From positions 25,153 through 41,413 of the forward strand of contig WRMX01000005.1 in the NCBI GenBank assembly GCA_009776905.1: a DNA stretch of 16,261 nucleotides, written 5' to 3'. The DNA is from Oscillospiraceae bacterium. GTDB lineage: Bacteria > Bacillota > Clostridia > Oscillospirales > Oscillospiraceae. The position numbers and the translations under genes are program-made. Positions 7,137-13,779 of this stretch are shown in pieces; within the stretch, counting starts at the first letter, position 1; the number at the start of each line of letters is the position of its first letter. The notes below the pieces were generated by a model. It saw only the letters and a program-made list of their open reading frames with translations, was not told the origin of the DNA and made no database searches.

Positions 7137-7304
7137 TCACGCCCTTGCGATCGGCAGACGTTTTTTTGCTTCCTCATCGCTCAGATGCGCATCCATGCGC
7201 ATATTCGCGCCGCTTCGCTTCCTTGCTACGCGGTCGGAAGCATAATAAACGTCTACCTCACCGGGCGTGAAATTGTAGCTCTCATAATGTTGAATTTCAA
7301 CGTT
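7137..7304 (-). other. Short minus-strand open frame, possible gene remnant
   Basis: The 7119-7579 gap has no convincing complete gene. On the minus strand a frame stays open for 55 codons between a TAA (7307-7305) and a TGA (7139-7137). It reads like protein in composition (YNFTPGEVDVYYASDR, then NMRMDAHLSDEEAKKRLP). It has no good start or SD and runs into the promoter module at 7289-7348. It may be the tail of a lost gene or chance; I do not recognise it. Confidence 0.2.
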
Positions 7305-7348
7305 TTACACGATTTTTTGTTGATTTTAGAAGTAACATGTGATATTCT
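7289..7348 (+). promoter_or_regulatory. Promoter/operator module, copy 2, for the SLH-MACPF unit
   Basis: Perfect dyad GTTGAATTTCAAC (7289-7301), then 18 bases, TTGATT (7320-7325), 17-base spacer, TATTCT (7343-7348) preceded by TGA (extended -10). The arrangement equals that at 2121-2180, and homology ends at the same point (GTTAAT, near 7361). The start site would be near 7355, giving a leader of about 225 nt before the TTG at 7580. The leader contains a GC hairpin at 7498-7522. Confidence 0.62.
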
Positions 7349-7496
7349 TTTTTACGTTAATAAAAGCAATCGGCCATCATTCAAATCATCGTCAACCCGG
7401 AAGCAAGCCACAATGCATTCGGCTACAGAAATGTACACGCTCAAAATGCGCACGCTTAAAGAACAAAGCATTCATCAGAAGCAGCATTCACCATCT

Positions 7497-7522
7497 TGTA
7501 GGGGCGGCAACCTGCCGCCCGC
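7497..7522. repeat. TGTAGGGGCG-type palindromic element in the SLH-MACPF leader
   Basis: TGTAGGGGCGGCA is followed by an inverted TGCCGCCC: an 8-bp perfect stem 7502-7509/7513-7520 with a 3-nt loop. The leading ten bases TGTAGGGGCG are identical to those of the palindrome at 13654. The rest of the leader (7349-7579) shows no other gene or motif apart from the SD AAAAGGAGGG at 7563-7572. Confidence 0.5.
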
Positions 7523-7579
7523 AAAAAGCAGCATTTCACAATCGTCTGCAAATGAAATGTTTAAAAGGAGGGAAAACAT

Positions 7580-9307
7580 TTGAAAAAGAAGCTATCAATT
7601 ATCATGGCGGCCGTGCTATTGCTTGGCCTCGCGCTCCCGGCGGGCGCGGGCGCGGCCATCAGCGCGTCCAAGAACGGCGCCACCGTGACTGCAGCAAAGC
7701 CGGGACTTGCCGACCCCGTATCTACCACCAAGCCCGCGGCGCCGACAAACCTCACGGCGACGGCGACGGCTGCGTTGGGCGGCATTACACTTACATGGAA
7801 GGACAATTCCGACAACGAAACAGGGTTTACAATCTCGCGAAAAGAAGGCAGCGGCGACTGGACAACCCCATTTGCTTCGGTTTCCAGCAACATCACGAAC
7901 TATTTGGACAAATCTGCTGAAGCAGGAAAGACTTACACATACAGGGTGAGGGCGAGCATGCAGACGGGCGCGCTTTCATACACGTATTCCGACTATTCCA
8001 ACGAGGCCTCCGCAACGATACCGATCGCAGTATCCTTGGATCCTCCCATCGGCGGAGAAATCGACACAACGGTGACGATAACGACGCAGCCGAAGAACAA
8101 AACCGTCGAGGCGGGTGGCACGGCATCCTTCAATGTGGCGGCCAGCGGCGGCTTGTCACGGACATACCAATGGCAACGGTTAAGCAGTGTCGGCAGGTTT
8201 GGCATGTGGCAGGATATATCCGACAACGACGTGTACTCCGGCGCGAAGACGGACACGCTGAAGCTGGTTAATATTCCGGCGAGTTATGACGGACTCCAAT
8301 ACCGCTGCGTGGTTACATCAGTCGGCAAAGGCACGGAGACCATCGCCGTGACGCTCACCGTGACGGGAGGAGACGACGCCGAGCCTGAAGAAGTGGAAGA
8401 AGAGGAAGAACTGGAAGAAGAGGAAGAAGAAGAGGAGGAGGAAGTCCTGACCGTCGAAAAGCCGACGGCATCGCCAAAGGGCGGCACCTTTGACGAAGAG
8501 CAGACCGTGACGCTGAAGTGCGAAACGGAGGATGCCATAATTTATTACACCACGAACGGCAGCGCTCCCACGGCCTCGTCCACGAAATATACGTCGCCGA
8601 TCAAGATCAGCGAGACAACGACGCTGAAGGCCATAGCGACAAAGGAAGACATGGATGACAGCGAGGTCATGTCGGAAGAATATGTAATAAAAGAGAAGCC
8701 CAAGGGCTCGATAGACAATTTCGCAAAGGCAAACACATATACTTCCGGCCAATTCTCTGACGTGAACGAGGACCAATGGTACGGCTTCAACAAGCAGAAG
8801 GCCATAGCCAACGCCGTCATATACGGGCTTATGAAGGGCAACAGCACCACCACGTTCAACCCGACCGGGAACATGAGCGTTGCCGAGGCACTGACGGTGG
8901 CCGCCAGGGTCCACAGCATTTATATGACCGGCGAGGAGAACTTCGTGCAGGGTCCTCTGTGGTATCAGGTGTACGTGGAATATGCCATCGAAAACGAGAT
9001 TATCACGGGCACCGCTTTTACAAGCTACACGCGCTCGGTGACCCGCGCGGAGATGGCGTACATCTTCGCAAACTCCATGCCGATGTCTGAATTCGCCCCG
9101 CAAAACACCGTCAACTCGCTGCCCGATGTGAGCAGCGCCACGAAATATAACGACGAGATCTTCTTGCTTTACGCGGCGGGCATTTTGACGGGAAGCGACA
9201 CGCTGGGCACGTTCAACCCGACCAGCAACATCAACCGCGCGGAGGCTGCGGCCATCATCAGCCGCGTGATACTTCCGGACATAAGGGAGAGCGGAAAGAC
9301 GTTTTAA
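7580..9307 (+). CDS. Multidomain surface protein: FN3, Ig-like, acidic linker, chitobiase-like domain and three SLH repeats
   Basis: 575 residues. The start is TTG 7580, supported by AAAAGGAGGG seven bases upstream and an immediate MKKKLSIIMAAVLLLG signal peptide (cleavage near 25). Domains: fibronectin type III about 53-148 (PAAPTNLTATATA, ITLTWKDNSDNETGF, YTYRVRA); Ig-like about 164-262 (ITTQPKNKTVEAGGTASF, YQWQ, GLQYRCVVTS); a poly-Glu linker 268-288; a chitobiase/beta-hexosaminidase C-terminal-like domain about 293-371 (GTFDEEQTVTLKC, IIYYTTNGSAP, TLKAIAT); three SLH repeats about 388-575. No enzyme domain is seen, so it looks like a wall-anchored adhesin or scaffold. It ends 24 bases before the TTG start of the MACPF gene, which has a very similar SD, so the two are almost certainly co-transcribed. 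Its last SLH repeat is the relative of the remnant at 2197-2325. Confidence 0.92.
   Translation: MKKKLSIIMAAVLLLGLALPAGAGAAISASKNGATVTAAKPGLADPVSTTKPAAPTNLTATATAALGGITLTWKDNSDNETGFTISRKEGSGDWTTPFASVSSNITNYLDKSAEAGKTYTYRVRASMQTGALSYTYSDYSNEASATIPIAVSLDPPIGGEIDTTVTITTQPKNKTVEAGGTASFNVAASGGLSRTYQWQRLSSVGRFGMWQDISDNDVYSGAKTDTLKLVNIPASYDGLQYRCVVTSVGKGTETIAVTLTVTGGDDAEPEEVEEEEELEEEEEEEEEEVLTVEKPTASPKGGTFDEEQTVTLKCETEDAIIYYTTNGSAPTASSTKYTSPIKISETTTLKAIATKEDMDDSEVMSEEYVIKEKPKGSIDNFAKANTYTSGQFSDVNEDQWYGFNKQKAIANAVIYGLMKGNSTTTFNPTGNMSVAEALTVAARVHSIYMTGEENFVQGPLWYQVYVEYAIENEIITGTAFTSYTRSVTRAEMAYIFANSMPMSEFAPQNTVNSLPDVSSATKYNDEIFLLYAAGILTGSDTLGTFNPTSNINRAEAAAIISRVILPDIRESGKTF
8381..8446 (+). repeat. GAA/GAG triplet tract encoding a poly-Glu linker
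   Basis: Residues 268-289 are almost all glutamate, encoded by a near-continuous GAR run between the Ig-like and chitobiase-like domains. It is an extended, negatively charged spacer. Length changes here would be in-frame. Confidence 0.8.
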
Positions 9308-9315
9308 ATGCATAT

Positions 9316-9334
9316 AAAGGAGGGAATATCTTTG
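9316..9334 (+). promoter_or_regulatory. Ribosome binding site and TTG start of the MACPF gene
   Basis: AAAGGAGGG (9316-9324) lies seven bases before TTG 9332-9334, which begins MKRFTKMTICLMLALIML, a proper signal peptide. The in-frame ATG at 9308 lies upstream of the SD and would put HIKEGISL ahead of the signal. The preceding gene uses the same arrangement (AAAAGGAGGG then TTG). Confidence 0.82.
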
Positions 9335-11812
9335 AAACGGTTTACTAAAATGACCATATGCCTGATGCTTGCGCTCATAATGCTGATGTCAGGCGTGAAT
9401 TTCTCAATCGCGGGGGACGATCCGCTGGAATTTGACGGCACGCAAAGCAAATGGGCCGTGCCGGAGCTGCAGGAAGCGTACGACTTTGGACTGACGTACC
9501 CCGAGATCATGAAGAACTTCAATGCGCAAATAACGCGCGAGGAGTTCTGCACAATAGTCGTGAAGCTATATGAGTCTCTGACGTGGAAAGAGGCGGAGCC
9601 AATCTCGCCAAACCCGTTCACCGACACCAACAACCCGGAAGTCTTGAAAGCCTTCAAGCTGGAGATAGTCAACGGCACCTCTGTGGACAAGTTCTCGCCA
9701 TACGCGAGCATCACGCGCCAGGACATCTGCGTGATGATCTTCCGCGCGCTTGAGGCCGCGATGCCGGACATGGACAAGAGCGCTGCTGACATGTCCAATT
9801 TCACCGATGCGGGCAAGATAGCGAACTATGCCAAGGCCGCCGTTGGGTTCTGCATTAAAAACGAAATAATGGGCGGCACGTCGCCAACGACGCTCGACCC
9901 GCTCGGCAACACCTCCCGCGAGCAGTCCGTAGTCTTGCTCAGGCGCTCTTACATCGCCTATGTGGATGACATTGAAAGAGAAGAGCAAGAAGAGGATACG
10001 GAGCCGGCGCCCGAACCGCCGGAAGCGCACGCGGCAATGATTAGGGATAAAATAATGCTGTTAACGCCCGTCGAGACGTCGGGAGGGCTCGGCTTATCGG
10101 ATAGCGCGAAAGCGACCCTAATAGGCAAGATTGCCGGTGGAGAGGTCAGCATATCAGATGGCGGAAAAGCAATCACCGGCGCCGAGATTATTGCAATCGA
10201 CCCCAATCGTGATCGCATAAGAGCGGAAATCCTCGAGGCAGCGAAACAGCAGGACAACACTCTCTCATACGCAGAAATGCTCGCGGAAATAGGACTTCCT
10301 GTAGTAACGGTTACGCCCAATACCCCCACGACCCCCGCGATGGGCGAGGGCAACGTGACGGACCCCAGCACGAGCGTGAACAAGGGGATCAGCTTCATCG
10401 GGCGGGGATATGACATCGCAAAGGGCGCTTACGCCGTGCCGGACACAAACAAAGGCATGAAAGCGCCGGTCCTTGATGTCAACAAGATGGTGCAATACCG
10501 GCAAATCAACAGGGCTGAACAAATCAGAGAAGACACTTTCGGCGAGGTCATAGAAAAAGACGCTTTCGATTACATGAAAACAAGCACCACTAGCGTCAAT
10601 GTCAGCGGAAACTACATGGGGTTCTCCGGCAGCGTCAGCACAAACTTCTCGTCCATGAACAGCACGAGCAAAAACAGATATCTGGCCACCCAGACGATAT
10701 GGAAGAAGCTCTATGAGTATTCCATCGCCGACCCGATATACTTCGACTATTCCAGCTTCCTGCTGGAATCGGCCGAGAAGGCCCTCAACGACCCGAACGT
10801 TACCCCCGCGACGATACTCGACACTTACGGCACGCATGTCATAACTTCGGCATATATAGGCGGCAGGATGGACTATAATGTGTCCATAGAATCGGAGACA
10901 TCCGAGAGCTTTTCATCGTTCGAGGTCAACGCGAAGGTATCTTTCAACATTGGGTTCGCGGGCGGAAGCGGGAGTTATAATATTCAACAACAAATTAATA
11001 ATATGACTTTTAACTCTAAGACCAACCGCAACGTCATCTTCTATGGCGGCAACGGGACCGGCCTGGTTCTGAGTCCCTCGACGGCGATAGCCGGGATGGA
11101 CCAGTGGCGGCTGTCGGTGGACAATGACCCGACATTCACGGACTTCGGCGGCACGCAGCTCAAGCCCATCTGGGAGCTGTGCAAGGACCCGGACCGCAGC
11201 AAAAAAATTAAGGAAGAGTATGACAAACGGGTGGGAGACAACAAAACGTTGTACCCCGTGCCCAAGTATGTGACGGGCATCAATTTCCCGAGCACCAAGA
11301 CGCCCTCGAATCTGCCCGGCTACACATCGACGAGCATCGATTTGAATCCGCAACGTGGCGGCGAGAACTATCTGTTCTACTTTATGGGCGAGGACGTCAA
11401 CTATGCCTATACGGACATATTTGCGCGGTATTACTTAAACGGGAACATGCCGATGAATGAGAGATATGCTGATGCAGCTTTGGGACCGTGGAAAGTCACC
11501 CACAATGGAAACCTCGCGAATTTTGCTGTGAGAAGCAGCAATATGAGATGGTACGATTACAATTGGGATGATTTTGCGGAGGGTGACCATAGTGCGGTAT
11601 TGGTTTTCGCAACAAGGGACCAGACCCCGGGCAAGTCTCCGATAAAGAGGATAGAGGTAGTGGCCTATTCTAGTGAGCCGGATTGGTCGAGAATTGGAAT
11701 AGACGAACCGGGCTGGGAATACGTCAAACTGCTGAATGAGCCGACGAGGGGTTTTGATTTCAGGTGGAACCACAAAGGGGACTGGGTATACATCCGCTTC
11801 ATGCGCGAATAG
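9332..11812 (+). CDS. SLH-anchored MACPF (perforin-like) protein with C-terminal beta-prism-like region
   Basis: 826 residues from TTG 9332. Signal peptide about 1-28. Three SLH repeats at about 40-87, 94-142 and 154-210 (QITREEF, SITRQDI, NTSREQS motifs) would tether it to the cell wall. An acidic linker (214-231, EREEQEEDTEPAPEPPE) and an unrecognised mostly helical stretch (232-325) follow. The MACPF domain spans about 345-635. Its signature YGTHVITSAYIGG is at 499-511. Ser/Thr/Gly-rich amphipathic stretches at 422-444 and 517-547 sit where MACPF membrane-inserting hairpins usually lie, and WRLSVDNDPTF (592-602) with the following FGGTQLKPIWEL resembles the usual post-hairpin block. The C-terminal 190 residues contain LPGYTSTSIDLN then GGENYLFYFMGE, and later EPGWEYVKLLN then DWVYIRFMRE. 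This looks like a beta-prism (MABP-like) built from internal repeats. MACPF proteins form oligomeric pores or act as adhesins; which applies here is unknown. It is probably co-expressed with the SLH protein upstream and lies 64 bases before a stalk protein gene. Confidence 0.9.
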   Translation: MKRFTKMTICLMLALIMLMSGVNFSIAGDDPLEFDGTQSKWAVPELQEAYDFGLTYPEIMKNFNAQITREEFCTIVVKLYESLTWKEAEPISPNPFTDTNNPEVLKAFKLEIVNGTSVDKFSPYASITRQDICVMIFRALEAAMPDMDKSAADMSNFTDAGKIANYAKAAVGFCIKNEIMGGTSPTTLDPLGNTSREQSVVLLRRSYIAYVDDIEREEQEEDTEPAPEPPEAHAAMIRDKIMLLTPVETSGGLGLSDSAKATLIGKIAGGEVSISDGGKAITGAEIIAIDPNRDRIRAEILEAAKQQDNTLSYAEMLAEIGLPVVTVTPNTPTTPAMGEGNVTDPSTSVNKGISFIGRGYDIAKGAYAVPDTNKGMKAPVLDVNKMVQYRQINRAEQIREDTFGEVIEKDAFDYMKTSTTSVNVSGNYMGFSGSVSTNFSSMNSTSKNRYLATQTIWKKLYEYSIADPIYFDYSSFLLESAEKALNDPNVTPATILDTYGTHVITSAYIGGRMDYNVSIESETSESFSSFEVNAKVSFNIGFAGGSGSYNIQQQINNMTFNSKTNRNVIFYGGNGTGLVLSPSTAIAGMDQWRLSVDNDPTFTDFGGTQLKPIWELCKDPDRSKKIKEEYDKRVGDNKTLYPVPKYVTGINFPSTKTPSNLPGYTSTSIDLNPQRGGENYLFYFMGEDVNYAYTDIFARYYLNGNMPMNERYADAALGPWKVTHNGNLANFAVRSSNMRWYDYNWDDFAEGDHSAVLVFATRDQTPGKSPIKRIEVVAYSSEPDWSRIGIDEPGWEYVKLLNEPTRGFDFRWNHKGDWVYIRFMRE

Positions 11813-11876
11813 CAGCCGCGACCGGGCCATTTGGAATGTTGCATCAGACTTTACGTGGTGCAAAGGAGGATAAATT

Positions 11877-13526
11877 ATGAAAACGAAATCAAAGAAAGCA
11901 TTGTCAACCCTGTTAGTGCTCGCGCTGGTTTTCAGCCTCATCATGGCGATGCCGATTGCGGCAAGCGCGTCGTCAGCGTCGGAAATCGCCGACCAGATCA
12001 ACACATTCGCGCATGGCGGCGAAGGCGAGCTGAATGCGACATTGGACGGAAACACCGTCACCGTCACGGGGAAGGTGACGGGCGTGCCGAAGAACCCGCT
12101 GGAGCTGAAGATCGGCCCGGAAGTGACTGTAGTGTGGAAGGCCGAGTATTCCGGCTCGCCCTCCAGCTACCTGATTAACCTATCAGGCAACAACAACAGC
12201 GGCACGTTCGAGGTCGCTGAGGGCGGATCGCTCATTTGCGAATCCACAATCGGATATGCCCTCAGCACCAACGGCAGCACGAACATTGCCCACATCGTCG
12301 TGAGCGGCGGCACTTTGAAGGCCCAGGGCACCCATGTTATCAACGGCGGGCAGACAGTGACGGTGAACGGCGGGCTCGTGGAGCAGTATGGAGGCGGCGT
12401 GGCGGTCAACTCTAGCGGCACGATTACAATCAACGGCGGCAAGGTTTTGTCCTCCGGCAGCGCGTGCATCCGCGGGGCTGGCTCAATGATCATCAACGGC
12501 GGCGAAATTATAAACACCGGGACGGGCGTCGCTTTGGGCAGCAGCGGCAACGGCGCTTCCATAACGATTAACGGCGGAACAATAGAGTCGCAGGACAGAG
12601 GGCAGACGATTACATGCGACGATATTACCATTAGCGGGGGCACTATCAGAAGCACGGGGGCGACCTCCGCCATAATTCTCTCGCACGATCTGACAATGAC
12701 CGGCGGCACCGTGAGCGCCGTCGCGGACCACACGATCCGCTCCTCCGGGGTGAACGCCTACTTCAACATAATGGGCGGTTTCGTGTTCGCATATGGGACG
12801 GATGCCGTCTCGACGGAAGTGATTTACGGGGGGCGCGCCGCAGTCCGCAACAACGCCGACCGGACGACGGTCGCGGGCAATGCCGTGGCTTGCGCATGGA
12901 ACAGCGAAGCGCGGCGCAGGGAATATGACGCGGGGACGTCGACTGACCTGTCCGTCTACCCCTCCGGCGCGTCGGCTGTATGGGACAAGGTCGGCAACCA
13001 GAGCGGCATCACGTACAAATATGGCACGAACACGGGCTTTTTCCCGATTGACATTGTCACGGTAGTCGGCGCTGTCACGCCGCCGCCTGCACCGCAGACT
13101 GTGACGGCCACGCCAACGGCTTCGACAGTCTATATCAACGGCGAGGCAGTGGCTTTCGACGCATATCTCATCGGCGGCGCGAACTACTTCAAGCTGCGCG
13201 ATTTGGCCTACGCGCTCAACGGCACGGAGAAGCAGTTCGAGGTCGGCTATGACAATGCGTCAAAGACCGTCACGATCACAAGCGGCCAAGCCTACACCCC
13301 CACAAGCTCCGACATGCAGCCCGGCGACGGCAAGGTTAAGACCGTCACTCCAACGCCGTCCCTCATTTTGCTCGACGGAGCGGAGCTGAACCTGGTTGTG
13401 TACAACATCGGGGGCGCAAATTTCTTCAAGCTGCGCGACCTGATGGAGGTGATCGACGTCTATGTCGGTTACGACGCTCCTTCAAAAGCCGTCACGCTCG
13501 AGACCGACAAGGGCTACGCGGGGTAG
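11877..13526 (+). CDS. Secreted beta-helix protein with two C-terminal stalk domains (paralogue of the 5811 gene)
   Basis: 549 residues from ATG 11877, with AAAGGAGGA seven bases upstream. Signal peptide about 1-31. After a short N-terminal module shared with the paralogue (FAHGGEGELNATL, VTVTGKVTG, VVWKAEYSG), about eight glycine-turn repeats follow: VVSGG 141, VTVNGG 161, ITINGG 183, MIINGG 204, ITINGG 229, ITISGG 250, LTMTGG 272 and FNIMGG 296. They are spaced roughly 20-25 residues apart, as in a right-handed beta-helix. The stalk domains are at about 417-472 and 495-546 (IGGANYFKLRDLAYAL, IGGANFFKLRDLMEV). The paralogue has only three repeats. The gene follows the MACPF gene by 64 bases with no clear promoter of its own, so read-through from that unit is likely. 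Function is unrecognised; a surface-layer or adhesin role is inference. Confidence 0.88.
   Translation: MKTKSKKALSTLLVLALVFSLIMAMPIAASASSASEIADQINTFAHGGEGELNATLDGNTVTVTGKVTGVPKNPLELKIGPEVTVVWKAEYSGSPSSYLINLSGNNNSGTFEVAEGGSLICESTIGYALSTNGSTNIAHIVVSGGTLKAQGTHVINGGQTVTVNGGLVEQYGGGVAVNSSGTITINGGKVLSSGSACIRGAGSMIINGGEIINTGTGVALGSSGNGASITINGGTIESQDRGQTITCDDITISGGTIRSTGATSAIILSHDLTMTGGTVSAVADHTIRSSGVNAYFNIMGGFVFAYGTDAVSTEVIYGGRAAVRNNADRTTVAGNAVACAWNSEARRREYDAGTSTDLSVYPSGASAVWDKVGNQSGITYKYGTNTGFFPIDIVTVVGAVTPPPAPQTVTATPTASTVYINGEAVAFDAYLIGGANYFKLRDLAYALNGTEKQFEVGYDNASKTVTITSGQAYTPTSSDMQPGDGKVKTVTPTPSLILLDGAELNLVVYNIGGANFFKLRDLMEVIDVYVGYDAPSKAVTLETDKGYAG
13101..13526 (+). repeat. Stalk-domain module, direct repeat copy 2
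   Basis: Gap-free counterpart of 6693-7118. Recombination between the two copies would delete the whole SLH-MACPF unit and leave one hybrid stalk gene. Confidence 0.8.
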
Positions 13527-13549
13527 GCATTTGCGTTTCAAACGGCGCG
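13522..13549. repeat. 28-bp imperfect direct repeat, left copy
   Basis: GGTAGGCAT then TTGCGTTTCAAACGGCGCG recurs at 13690-13717 with five mismatches. The left copy overlaps the stop codon of the stalk gene. Together the copies bracket two palindromes. Confidence 0.55.
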
Positions 13550-13571
13550 TCAAGGATGCCGCGCTCTACAA

Positions 13572-13621
13572 ATTATCGGGCGGTCCGGGCAGATAATATC
13601 TGCCCCAGACCGTCCGATAAT
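13572..13621. repeat. 50-nt imperfect inverted repeat
   Basis: ATTATCGGGCGGTCCGGGCAGAT pairs across a 3-base loop with a right arm that reads (inverted) ATTATCGGACGGTCTGGGGCAGAT; one extra base and a few mismatches or G-U pairs. It lies between the convergent stalk and peptidase genes. No T-run follows on either strand, so it is not a typical intrinsic terminator, although it could stall transcription. Confidence 0.6.
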
Positions 13622-13653
13622 CGTCCGCAGAATGGCAATATGCATGAATCCAC

Positions 13654-13681
13654 TGTAGGGGCGCATATCATGCGCCCCTAC
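13654..13681. repeat. TGTAGGGGCG-type perfect palindrome
   Basis: GTAGGGGCGCAT (13655-13666), loop ATC, ATGCGCCCCTAC (13670-13681): a 12-bp perfect stem. Its first ten bases TGTAGGGGCG match the element at 7497, which suggests a dispersed small palindromic repeat family. Confidence 0.6.
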
Positions 13682-13689
13682 GCGCCGAA

Positions 13690-13717
13690 GGCAGGCATCT
13701 GTATTTCAAACGGCACG
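13690..13717. repeat. 28-bp imperfect direct repeat, right copy
   Basis: Matches 13522-13549 at 23 of 28 positions. It is followed by a CCGGGG/CCCCGG hairpin (13722-13738, 5-base loop) near the 3' end of the peptidase operon. That hairpin could act as a weak operon end, although it lacks a T-tract. Confidence 0.55.
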
Positions 13718-13779
13718 GTCCCCGGGGATCCGCCCCGGAGCTAATACGTGTTATCGCGGCGTTGCGCGTCCGTCAGGCG

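Noticed and set aside
7185..7583. Plus-strand open frame of 132 codons before the SLH/FN3 gene
   Set aside because: It crosses the promoter module. Its translation resembles that of the frame at 1867-2325 only because the module is duplicated; differences fall largely at first codon positions, so it is not coding. No SD.
8381..8446. GAA/GAG tract as a phase-variation switch
   Set aside because: The repeat unit is three bases, so slippage changes linker length but not reading frame.
8318..9313. 331-codon minus-strand open frame
   Set aside because: Antisense shadow of the FN3/Ig/SLH gene, whose domains and SD are clear; the translation has no recognisable domain.
9308..9331. ATG 9308 as start of the MACPF gene
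   Set aside because: It lies before the SD AAAGGAGGG (9316-9324) and overlaps the end region of the upstream gene; TTG 9332 begins a proper signal peptide.
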